From an uncultured Acidobacteriota bacterium (GTDB lineage Bacteria > Acidobacteriota > JAAYUB01), in contig CALAMB010000056.1 of NCBI GenBank assembly GCA_937925645.1, positions 1 to 24,557 on the forward strand: a stretch of 24,557 bases of DNA. Reading direction: 5' to 3'. Below are positions 1 through 6,992 of this stretch, in pieces. The position numbers and the translations under genes were made by a program. Below the pieces are notes generated by a model. That model was not told the origin of the DNA and ran no database searches. It saw nothing but the letters and a program-made list of their open reading frames with translations. Position 1 is the first letter of the stretch. Each line of letters starts with the position of its first letter.

Positions 1-392
1 AGAGCTGGATGATGGTCATGGCGCGCAACCACCTGATCGACAACCTGAGGAAGGAGAAAAAAGGCTGGAGCCGCGTGGGCGGGACCGAGGAATTGGAAAA
101 GCTCGATTTCCCCTCCAGCGGCGCCTCGGATCCGGCCAGACAGCTGGAGCAGAAAGAGCGGATCGAGTTCGTTCACGACTGCCTGCGGACGCTCTCGCCC
201 GACTTGCGCTCCGCATTGATCCTCCGGGAGATCGAAGGATTGAGCTATGAGGAGATCGCCGACCAGTTCCGGATTCCCCTCGGGACCGTCAAGTCCCGCA
301 TCAACCGGGGCCGGATCGAGCTGGCCCGCATCATGAACATGAAAAAGATCAGGATCCTGTCCGGGCAGCAGGAACCCCTTTTGGAGAGGTAG
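1..392 (+). CDS. ECF-type RNA polymerase sigma-70 factor, 5' partial
   Basis: Alternative sigma factor that should direct core RNA polymerase to the promoters of an envelope regulon. The open frame has no stop back to base 3, and the residues just before the first ATG (position 9) continue region 2 (SWMMVMARNHLIDNLRKEKK, the usual end of sigma region 2), so the true start lies outside the window. After a short acidic linker comes region 4: LRSALILREIEGLSYEEIADQF, then the helix-turn-helix recognition part (IPLGTVKSRINRGRIELARIM). The C-terminal end contains the ribosome binding site (GGAGAGG) of the next gene, which starts 4 bases after the stop. The adjacent zinc-finger membrane protein is the expected cognate anti-sigma factor. 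Region 4 is a clear family match; the regulon is unknown. Confidence 0.93.
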   Translation, partial: SWMMVMARNHLIDNLRKEKKGWSRVGGTEELEKLDFPSSGASDPARQLEQKERIEFVHDCLRTLSPDLRSALILREIEGLSYEEIADQFRIPLGTVKSRINRGRIELARIMNMKKIRILSGQQEPLLER

Positions 393-396
393 ACCG

Positions 397-1032
397 ATGA
401 ACTGCAACGAATTTGAAAATCTCGTCAGCGAATTTCTGGACGGCGCGCTCCATGGCGACGCGCTGGCCGGGTTCGAGTTGCATCGCGTGCAGTGCCCCCT
501 GTGCGCCATGCTGCTGGACAATGTCAACGAGAGTCTCTCCCGCCTGCACCAGTTGGAGGAGGTGGAGCCGCCCCCCGGCCTGGCTCAGCGCATCCTGGCC
601 GCCACGTCCGGCGATCGCGCCGGCTTCGGCCGGCGTCTGCTCGGCCTGGTGCATTTCGAGCGCGAGTTGGCGCCCCAGCTACTGGCCGCTTCGGTCATCA
701 TCCTGTTCGCCGCGGCCCTGTCGTATAACATGTTCTTCCGGGCGCCCGACGCCGCCGTCGGCGCCGGCCAGCCCTCCAACCTGGTCACCGTCGTGGACTA
801 CACCGGCAACCGGCTGCTGAGCAGCATGATGCAGTTCTACTCCGGCGTTCAGGAAGCGTGGCAGACCGCCGGCAACTACTATGACGAGACCGCGGATTTC
901 TTCCAGACCAACTGGCAGCAGGTGAAGGACGTTTTCAAGGGCAAGGAAGAGAAGAAAAAGCCGGCGCCCGACAACCAGAAGAATATTAATCAATCCATGC
1001 AAGCGGTTCACGACTTGTCCGCCACCGCTTAG
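397..1032 (+). CDS. Zinc-finger (zf-HC2) transmembrane anti-sigma factor
   Basis: Probable membrane-anchored anti-sigma factor that holds the upstream ECF sigma factor inactive at the inner membrane. The N-terminus has the anti-sigma zinc-finger pattern H29-x3-C33-x2-C36, with a further Cys at position 3. A single hydrophobic segment lies at about residues 93-111. The remaining ~100 residues are predicted to be periplasmic; they are rich in aromatic and Gln residues and end in a Lys-rich stretch (EEKKKPAPDN). It starts 4 bases after the sigma gene and 12 bases before the next gene, which argues for co-transcription and matched stoichiometry. No protease-site motif is obvious by eye, so whether release is by regulated proteolysis or conformational change cannot be said. 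Confidence 0.88.
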   Translation: MNCNEFENLVSEFLDGALHGDALAGFELHRVQCPLCAMLLDNVNESLSRLHQLEEVEPPPGLAQRILAATSGDRAGFGRRLLGLVHFERELAPQLLAASVIILFAAALSYNMFFRAPDAAVGAGQPSNLVTVVDYTGNRLLSSMMQFYSGVQEAWQTAGNYYDETADFFQTNWQQVKDVFKGKEEKKKPAPDNQKNINQSMQAVHDLSATA

Positions 1033-1044
1033 AGGAGATCGGCC

Positions 1045-1728
1045 ATGAATTGTCATTACCATCCGGACCAGGCCTCCACCAATGTCTGCGCGCTCTGCCA
1101 GCATGAGCTGTGCCCGGCCTGCCAGCACGCGGCGGAGGGCGGGCCCCTCTGTCCCGACTGCCTGACCCAGGCCGTCCAGTGTTACAAGCGATCGCTGACA
1201 CCGGAGTTCCGGTCCATCAATCCGGTGACCTCGGCCTGGCTGGCCCTGATCCCCTTCCTCGGGGCGATCTACAACGGCACCTACGTCCGGGCGCTGTCGC
1301 AGTTTCTGGGCATGGCGCTGCTGGTTCTGTTTTTCGACGCAGCCGATCTCGGGCCCCTCGGCGGGCTCGGGGGCATCCTGTTCTACGTGTACACGATCAT
1401 CGACGCGTACCGGGTGGCTTCCAGAATGAAAGCCGGCATCCTGACCGGCAGTACGCCGGACCTGGTGCTCACGCCGCGGACCAAGTTGTTTTACGGCGTC
1501 GGCCTGGTGGTGCTGGGGGTGCTGTTCCTCTTCCAGAACTTCGGGTTGTTCGACTTCGAGTGGATCCAGCGTCTGTGGCCACTGCTGCTCATCGGCGTCG
1601 GCGCCTATCTGGTCTGGAAGGGCTTTGAGAAGCTCAAATCCGACCCGCCCGCAAAGTCCCGGCCATCCGGCGCCCCGTCCATCGTCCCGGTTGAACCGCC
1701 CGCATCCGCGGAGGGAAAACAGTCATGA
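1045..1728 (+). CDS. B-box zinc-finger membrane protein with LiaI/LiaF-like TM domain (DUF5668)
   Basis: 227-aa membrane protein of unknown function. The N-terminal ~45 residues form a Cys/His-rich B-box-like zinc finger (C3, H6, C15, C18, C23, C26, H28, C36, C39). A hydrophobic block with the motif LIPFLGAIYNGTY and at least two membrane segments follows. The C-terminal third (GVGLVVLGVLFLFQNFGLF, then WPLLLIGVGAYLVWKG) matches the LiaI/LiaF-like transmembrane region. The tail is Pro/Ser-rich. A strong ribosome binding site (AGAGGAGA) precedes the ATG, and the stop overlaps the next start (ATGA). In acidobacterial and related genomes this architecture often sits beside sigma/anti-sigma pairs. 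A role in passing envelope status to the sigma factor is inferred, not shown. Confidence 0.75.
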   Translation: MNCHYHPDQASTNVCALCQHELCPACQHAAEGGPLCPDCLTQAVQCYKRSLTPEFRSINPVTSAWLALIPFLGAIYNGTYVRALSQFLGMALLVLFFDAADLGPLGGLGGILFYVYTIIDAYRVASRMKAGILTGSTPDLVLTPRTKLFYGVGLVVLGVLFLFQNFGLFDFEWIQRLWPLLLIGVGAYLVWKGFEKLKSDPPAKSRPSGAPSIVPVEPPASAEGKQS

Positions 1729-3512
1729 GCCGCGCCGTGTCGCGCTCGATCCAGATCGGTTTGCTCCTGATTCTGCTCGGGGCCTGCTTCATCTACGAGA
1801 ACGTCGTCGGCCACGCGTCCATCTGGTCGGTGTTCTGGCGGTACAGCCCGTTGCTGTTCATCTGGGTGGGCATCAACAAGGCGGTGTTTTACTTCCGTTA
1901 CCGGCCCGATGCCGCCGACGAAAAGGCGCCGTCTTTCTCCTCGACCCTCATCTGGATCGGCTGCGGCGTGTTCCTGCTCGTCTGGACGCTCGGGTACGTG
2001 CCCAATTTCTTCGCCTATCTGGGCACCTGGTGGCCGCTGTTCCTGATCCTCGTGGGCGCCGGCAAGCTCGTGGACATCTTCTTCCCGGGCCGCACCGGCC
2101 GTCTGACCGGCGGCGAGATCATCTTCATGATCTTCGTTCTGCTGGCCGGCCTGGTCGCCTGGCAAGTCGCGCGGTTCGATCTGAGCCGGCTGCCGCCCCT
2201 GCTCATCGAAGGCAGGGAGTACCGTCTCAAAGACCTTCTGCACAAGAGCGTTCAGCAGACCGCCGAGGAATCCTTCGCCCTGGAGGGGGCTACGGCGGTA
2301 TCGCTGAGCCACACCCACGGCGACCTGGAACTGGTTCCCGCCGAAGGCGATACCATCCAGGTCCGCCTGGACACCAAGGTGTACGCCGACACCGACGAAC
2401 AGGCGACCGAGGTGGCCCGGACCGTCCGAATGAAACCCTCTCGCGAGGCCGGTCGGCTGCGGCTGACCCTGCAGACGCCGGATTCCGGCGCAACCTCGGT
2501 CGAGGTCCGCATCCGGCTGGCCGTGCCGCCGGATGTCCCGCTCGAGTTCGAGAACAGCTTCGGCGGAATCACCGCCACCGACCTGCGCAATCCGGCCAGC
2601 CTGACCGCGCGGAACGGGGCCATCCGGGTACGCGGGCACCACGGAACGCTCCGCCTCGCCAACCGGTACGACAAGATCTCGGTTGAGGACTCGGAGGGCG
2701 AGACGGAGATCCGGGGTCTGGACACGGACATCCGCGTCATCAACCTGAAAGGCCCGCTGACCCTCGACAACAAGAACGGCGAAATCGAGCTGGCGGATAT
2801 CGAGGGCAAGACGGCCATGACGGTGCGCTACGTGACGGTCAACGGCGAACAGCTGAACGGCGACTTCCAGTTGACCGGCAAGAACGCAACCCTTACCCTG
2901 AACACGGTCGCCGGAAACGTGAACCTGGAAAACAGCGATGATGAAATCGAGCTCACCGACATCAAGGGAGGCATTGATTTCAAATTGCGCGCCTGCTCGC
3001 TGACCGCCAAGGAGATCGGGGGCGCCATCGCGGGCACGGCCGCTTCGGGGGCCGTGGTGATCAAGGATGCCGCCGGTCCGGCCACCCTGACCCTGGAAAA
3101 AACCCGCTGCCGGATCGAACGGATCGCCGGCAAGCTCACGATCACCAATTCGCTCAAGGATGTCTCCATCACCGGGGCCGAGGCCGACGTGACCTGCTCC
3201 AACAAGAACGCCTCCATCACCCTGCGCTCGCTGCCGCCCGCGGGCAAAGCCCGTGTCCGGGCGACCGCTGAGCGGGGTGACATTCTCCTCGTCCTGCCGG
3301 GATTTCCTGAATCCTATCGCCTCTTCCTTTCAGCCGACAACGGCAAGATCACCTCCGGCTTCCGCACCCCCCCGATCAAACCCTCATCCAGCGACCGCAC
3401 GATGGTTTGGAAGAACTTTTCCGGCGCGCCCGATTTGGCTGACGTCCAGTGCAAGGCCGCTTACGGCAACATCCGTCTGAAACCCGGAGAACCGGCCGAG
3501 GAATCCGAATGA
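1725..3512 (+). CDS. Five-TM protein with LiaF-like TM repeats and large DUF4097 beta-repeat domain
   Basis: 595-aa inner-membrane protein. Residues 1-~165 hold two LiaI/LiaF-like hairpins (IQIGLLLILLGACFIYENV; TLIWIGCGVFLLVWTLGYV, each followed by a WxPLxxxxVG-type segment) and a fifth membrane helix (EIIFMIFVLLAGLVAWQVA). Positively charged N-terminus and loops suggest N-in, so the remaining ~420 residues should lie in the periplasm. That part is a long series of short beta-strand repeats of the DUF4097/adhesin-like type, with motifs such as NGEIELADIEGK, DEIELTDIKGG and DNGKITSGF, predicted to form a beta-solenoid. It overlaps both neighbours by 4 bases (ATGA), implying translational coupling. 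Likely a structural or sensor component of the envelope module; the ligand is unknown. Confidence 0.78.
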   Translation: MSRAVSRSIQIGLLLILLGACFIYENVVGHASIWSVFWRYSPLLFIWVGINKAVFYFRYRPDAADEKAPSFSSTLIWIGCGVFLLVWTLGYVPNFFAYLGTWWPLFLILVGAGKLVDIFFPGRTGRLTGGEIIFMIFVLLAGLVAWQVARFDLSRLPPLLIEGREYRLKDLLHKSVQQTAEESFALEGATAVSLSHTHGDLELVPAEGDTIQVRLDTKVYADTDEQATEVARTVRMKPSREAGRLRLTLQTPDSGATSVEVRIRLAVPPDVPLEFENSFGGITATDLRNPASLTARNGAIRVRGHHGTLRLANRYDKISVEDSEGETEIRGLDTDIRVINLKGPLTLDNKNGEIELADIEGKTAMTVRYVTVNGEQLNGDFQLTGKNATLTLNTVAGNVNLENSDDEIELTDIKGGIDFKLRACSLTAKEIGGAIAGTAASGAVVIKDAAGPATLTLEKTRCRIERIAGKLTITNSLKDVSITGAEADVTCSNKNASITLRSLPPAGKARVRATAERGDILLVLPGFPESYRLFLSADNGKITSGFRTPPIKPSSSDRTMVWKNFSGAPDLADVQCKAAYGNIRLKPGEPAEESE

Positions 3513-4375
3513 ACCCGCACCCGCTCCCCACCCTTGGCATCACTCTGATCCTGGCGGCCGCCTGCCTGACCGGCGGCTGCGGACGGCCGCGCGCCGAGCG
3601 TCCGGTGGTCCGCCAGGACAGCTTCCGCCAAGACCGGGGAGTCGAACGTGAACTGCGCGTGGACGCCCGGGTGTCCAGCGGGCGCCTGTCACTGGATCGG
3701 AGCGATCCCGGCGCGCTCTACAACCTGGATCTGCGCTGGGATGCCGCCAACATGAGCCGGCGGGTGGATTTCACTCCCGGCGACACCGCCCGGCTGGAGT
3801 TCTCGCTTCAGGGAGAAATGCCGTCCGACGACACGGCCCACGCCATCCTGTCGCTGGCTCCGAATGTCCCGCTGGACCTGAAGGTGGATACCGGCGCCGG
3901 CGAGGCGCGTCTGGACCTGACCGGTCTGAGTGTCGTCCGGCTGAACATTGTCCACGGAGTCGGCAGCCTGAAGGTCGCCGTCGATGATCCCCAGGAAGCG
4001 GCTTGCCGGTCCATGGATATCGCCTGCGGCGTGGGCGAAATGGATCTGCGGGGCCTGGGCAACCTGATGCCGGAAACCATCAACATCAAGGGCGGTCTGG
4101 GTCGCGCCAGCCTTTGCTTCGACGGCAGCCGTCCGGGCCGGACCCGGGCTCGGCTGGTCGTGGGTATCGGCAACCTGGATATTGAATTACCCGCCGGACT
4201 CGGTGTTCGAGTGCTTGATTCCGGCGACGCGTCCGGCTCGCTGGGCATCCCGGAGGAGCACTTCGAGCGTCGCGCGGGGGCTTACGTGACCCCGGCCTAT
4301 CGCGAGGCCAGGCAGATTGTCGAATTGTCGCTTAAGCCCGGACTGGGCAACGCCACCATCACGATACGGGATTGA
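3509..4375 (+). CDS. Toast-rack / LiaF C-terminal-like lipoprotein
   Basis: 288-aa probable lipoprotein. The start at 3509 is preferred over an upstream in-frame ATG at 3449 because it overlaps the previous stop as ATGA, has GAGGA upstream, and begins a signal peptide directly. The leader is MNPHPLPTLGITLILAAACL with cysteines at 19 and 24; the lipobox is degenerate, so the modified Cys is uncertain. The mature part is a beta-strand repeat protein: an N-terminal toast-rack-like region (RVSSGRLSLDRSD, LYNLDLRWDAANMSR), then a repeat region with GAGEARLDLTGL, GVGEMDLRGL, GLGRASLCFDG, GIGNLDIELP and GLGNATITIRD. These glycine-led repeats resemble the LiaF C-terminal (DUF2154) domain. Last gene of the sigma-led cluster; it may interact with the related beta-repeat domain of the preceding protein. 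Confidence 0.78.
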   Translation: MNPHPLPTLGITLILAAACLTGGCGRPRAERPVVRQDSFRQDRGVERELRVDARVSSGRLSLDRSDPGALYNLDLRWDAANMSRRVDFTPGDTARLEFSLQGEMPSDDTAHAILSLAPNVPLDLKVDTGAGEARLDLTGLSVVRLNIVHGVGSLKVAVDDPQEAACRSMDIACGVGEMDLRGLGNLMPETINIKGGLGRASLCFDGSRPGRTRARLVVGIGNLDIELPAGLGVRVLDSGDASGSLGIPEEHFERRAGAYVTPAYREARQIVELSLKPGLGNATITIRD

Positions 4376-4435
4376 CCGCACCCAGCCCGCCACCCAGCCC
4401 CTGGAATCGGGCGGCTGCCCCAGAGCCGCGACGCC

Positions 4436-5008
4436 TCAACGAATGAACCCGATATCATCGGGCGGCCAGTATTTCAGGATGGCCTTGCCGAAGATCGAAC
4501 CGCGCGGCACGCAGCCCCAGTGCCGGCTGTCGTTGCTCACGTTCCGGTGGTCGCCCAGCACGAAATACGAATCCGCCGCCACGCACAGCGGACCGAACGA
4601 TGCGTTGTCGAAGTACATGGCCGGGACATACGGCTCCGGCAGGATGCGGCCGTTGACCATCACCCGCCCCTCCACGATCTGCACCATTTCACCCGGCAGG
4701 CCGATCACCCGCTTGATGAACGATTTCTTCGGGTCGCCGGGAAAATAGAAAACCACCACGTCGCCGCGCTGGATGTCGAACACGCTGTAAGTGATCTTGC
4801 TGACGAACACCCGTTCCTGGTCGTCGAGCTGAGGTTGCATGCTGGTGCCTTCGACCCGCACCGGCTGAACCAGGAAGATGATCAGAAAGAGCACCACCGT
4901 CGACGCCAGCAGCAGATCGCGCAGGCCTTCCCGAAGGTGGCGGGCGGTCGTGGCGGACAGCGTTTTCGAAGTGTCAGGCATTGGACCCTGCTTTGAATTC
5001 AAATCCAT
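4436..5008 (-). CDS. lepB: Signal peptidase I
   Basis: Membrane serine protease that removes signal peptides from secreted proteins on the outer face of the inner membrane. A single membrane anchor lies at about residues 32-48. The conserved boxes are all visible: EGTSMQPQL with catalytic Ser56, GDVVVFYFPGDPKKSFIKRV with general base Lys99, and GDHRNVSNDSR (152-162). At 190 aa it is a compact form lacking the large second domain of the E. coli enzyme, which is normal in many phyla. The start at 5008 has no obvious ribosome binding site; Met10 (position 4981), preceded by CAGGG, is an alternative and would not change the active domain. It lies 27 bases downstream of a solute-binding lipoprotein gene on the same strand, so the two are probably co-transcribed. 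Confidence 0.95.
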   Translation of the reverse strand: MDLNSKQGPMPDTSKTLSATTARHLREGLRDLLLASTVVLFLIIFLVQPVRVEGTSMQPQLDDQERVFVSKITYSVFDIQRGDVVVFYFPGDPKKSFIKRVIGLPGEMVQIVEGRVMVNGRILPEPYVPAMYFDNASFGPLCVAADSYFVLGDHRNVSNDSRHWGCVPRGSIFGKAILKYWPPDDIGFIR

Positions 5009-5035
5009 CGGGCGGGCGCGGTCCGGCCGCGGATT

Positions 5036-6811
5036 CTATTCCTGGACGTACACCTCGGCCAGGTTCCACATCAGACTCATGCAGCGGTGGTTCATCCGCA
5101 GGTTCTGCACCTTGCCCTTGGCGCCGAACAGGCCGTGGGGCTTCGCGATGGGGATGACATACCGTCCCTGGGCGTTGTACTGCTCGAGCTTGTGGGCGGC
5201 TTCAAACCGCTCGTCCCAGCTCGGACTGCCGTACATCGTGGCCAGGGCGGCGGCCATGTCTTGCTCCAACGGTGTGGCGGGCGCGCCCTGTTCCGGATAC
5301 CAGAGGTGGCCCGGACTGGACCAGCTCATCAGTTCCTTCAGAAAGAACGGGTGGGCGGGCTGTTCCAGCAGCATGATGGCCATGTCGTAATCATACGTGG
5401 AGTGAATCTTCTGATAAAACAAGTCGTACGGGAGCGACACCATTGTGGCCTTCATGCCCATGCTGGCGCAGATCCGCTCCGCCTGAATTCCGATCCGCTC
5501 GGCGAACGCGTCACCGGTCAGGACGGTGAAGGTGAATTGCACCGGGCTCTTGTTGGCCCCGTACAGGGTGTTGGGCGTCACGCTGGTGTTCATGACGAAT
5601 CCGCTCTCGTTGAGCAGCTGACGGGCGTTCACCGTCGAGAACGAATCGGCCTGGAGTCCGGACCACCACCTGCCGTCGGCCGGCGCGATCAGGCCGCCCG
5701 TTGGGATCGCCTTTTTCTGGAACACGTTGGTGATGATGTTCTCGCGGTCGAACAGCAGGCTCATCGCATGCCGGAATTTCGCGTCAAAAAACCATTGGAG
5801 GCGGAACGCGGGAATGTAATTCTCCCGGCTGGCCGGGTCCGTCTTCATGTTCTGGTTGATCCAGACGACGTAAGTGGCGCTGCTGGGGCCGGTGTCGAAA
5901 ATGCGCAGCCCGCGCACGTTCTCCAGCCGGGCGGCGTCCACCGGATCGATGAAATCGATGAGGTCGGATTCGCCGGTCCGGAACTTCACGGAGATGTCGC
6001 TCGAGGTGCCGGTGAAATCGATCACCACTTCGTCCAGATACGGCAGCTGGCGGCCCACCGCGTCCACCACCCAGTAGTACGGATTGCGGCCCAGAACCAG
6101 TTTCTTCTCCTCGCGGGAGAATGATTTCAGCACGAACGGGCCGATGCTGACCAGCTCGGCGGGCGGCGTGTCGGCGCCGTAAAGACGGTCCATGCGGTTG
6201 CGGCTGGCGGCGCCCTCAATCAGCCCGCGGGGCATCACGACGATCTTGGCCAGGATGGGTTCCAAGGCATACAGCGGCACCGGACTGCTGCACCGGATGC
6301 TGTCGGCATCGACTTTCTGGAACTGAAGCTTTTCGTCGCCCACCTCCAGGTAGGCCCGACGGGGCGACTTGATGTCGGTATTACCCATGTAGTTGAGCGT
6401 CGTCATCACATCGTCGGCGGTGAACGGCGACCCGTCGCTGAAGAAGATATTGCGGCGCAGGTGAATGGTGAATACCTTGGCGTCCTTGTCCCGGTCAAAA
6501 CCGGTGGCCAAAGCCGGCTCAAAGGTGTCGCTCAGGGGATTGTACCGATACAGGGCGGAGGTGAACTGATCGGCGACCAGCGCCGAGACGCGGTCCTGTG
6601 CCAGCACGGGATTGAAGGTCAGGGGCGGATGCAGGACGCTGACCCGCAGGAGCTTGGACGGAATGCCGGGTTCGCAGTCGGCGATCTTGTATTCCGGACT
6701 TTTCTCGGACCGGATCCCCGGCAACTCGCGAAACGCGTCGCAGCCGGCCAGCAAGAGCAGTAGGCAGGCCGCCACGAATATCACGGCCATCAGATGCAAG
6801 GATTTGCTCAT
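5036..6811 (-). CDS. Family-5 extracellular solute-binding lipoprotein (oligopeptide-type)
   Basis: 591-aa periplasmic binding protein of the SBP_bac_5 family (DppA/OppA-like). A lipoprotein signal peptide is clear (LLLLLAGC lipobox, Cys24). The family core follows: VLHPPLTFNPVLAQDRVSAL, a domain I stretch ending in LATGFDRD, the characteristic FTIHLRRNIFFSDGSPFTADDV, then FRHAMSLLFDREN and the ARQLLNESGF region. It probably binds peptides or another ABC-imported solute. No permease or ATPase partner lies beside it, so it must work with subunits encoded elsewhere or serve as an orphan receptor. AGAGGGAA precedes the ATG and a promoter can be read at 6853-6882. The gene ends 27 bases before lepB. 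Confidence 0.9.
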   Translation of the reverse strand: MSKSLHLMAVIFVAACLLLLLAGCDAFRELPGIRSEKSPEYKIADCEPGIPSKLLRVSVLHPPLTFNPVLAQDRVSALVADQFTSALYRYNPLSDTFEPALATGFDRDKDAKVFTIHLRRNIFFSDGSPFTADDVMTTLNYMGNTDIKSPRRAYLEVGDEKLQFQKVDADSIRCSSPVPLYALEPILAKIVVMPRGLIEGAASRNRMDRLYGADTPPAELVSIGPFVLKSFSREEKKLVLGRNPYYWVVDAVGRQLPYLDEVVIDFTGTSSDISVKFRTGESDLIDFIDPVDAARLENVRGLRIFDTGPSSATYVVWINQNMKTDPASRENYIPAFRLQWFFDAKFRHAMSLLFDRENIITNVFQKKAIPTGGLIAPADGRWWSGLQADSFSTVNARQLLNESGFVMNTSVTPNTLYGANKSPVQFTFTVLTGDAFAERIGIQAERICASMGMKATMVSLPYDLFYQKIHSTYDYDMAIMLLEQPAHPFFLKELMSWSSPGHLWYPEQGAPATPLEQDMAAALATMYGSPSWDERFEAAHKLEQYNAQGRYVIPIAKPHGLFGAKGKVQNLRMNHRCMSLMWNLAEVYVQE

Positions 6812-6852
6812 AATTCCCTCTGTCCCTGGTTTTCAATCTGAAACCCTTGGCT

Positions 6853-6882
6853 TTTATAGCATATCCGCCGCCGCGGACTCAA
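6853..6882 (-). promoter_or_regulatory. Putative sigma-70 promoter for the binding-protein/lepB unit
   Basis: On the minus strand TTGAGT (6877-6882) and TATAAA (6853-6858) are separated by 18 bases, about 41 bases upstream of the ATG at 6811. The match is 4/6 and 5/6 to the housekeeping consensus. Position in the divergent intergenic region supports it. Confidence 0.42.
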
Positions 6883-6932
6883 CCCCAAATGTACCGAACC
6901 GCCTCATTTGCATCGGGATGTAAAAAACCCAT

Positions 6933-6960
6933 TGGCCCCGTTCCGCTTTCGCATATAATT
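6933..6960 (+). promoter_or_regulatory. Putative sigma-70 promoter for tgt-yajC-secDF
   Basis: TTGGCC (6933-6938) and a perfect TATAAT (6955-6960) are spaced by 16 bases, 32 bases upstream of the tgt ATG. GGAGGG at 6976-6981 is the ribosome binding site. The -10 is consensus; the -35 matches 4/6. Confidence 0.55.
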
Positions 6961-6992
6961 CCCCCTTTCAAAGCCGGAGGGCATCGTCGGCC

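Noticed and set aside
1605..2642. 345-aa open frame antisense to the DUF4097 gene
   Set aside because: GC-rich third-codon shadow; composition is Gly/Arg/Glu/His-rich low complexity with no domain, and the plus-strand frame has clear domains.
3449..3508. Upstream in-frame start for the toast-rack lipoprotein
   Set aside because: Would add an Arg-rich stretch ahead of the signal peptide and overlap the previous gene by 64 bases; the ATGA overlap at 3509 is better supported.
4411..4429. Short hairpin (GCGGCT/AGCCGC) between the convergent lipoprotein and lepB genes
   Set aside because: Only a 6-bp stem with no T-run on either side; expected by chance in such GC-rich DNA, so not called a terminator.
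5087..6124. 345-aa plus-strand open frame over the binding-protein gene
   Set aside because: Shadow of the minus-strand gene, which has a lipobox and family motifs; no ribosome binding site or homology seen here.
6812..6992. Possible preQ1 riboswitch ahead of tgt
   Set aside because: The 181-base divergent gap shows promoters and ribosome binding sites, and the distance from the -10 to the tgt ATG (32 bases) is too short for an aptamer.
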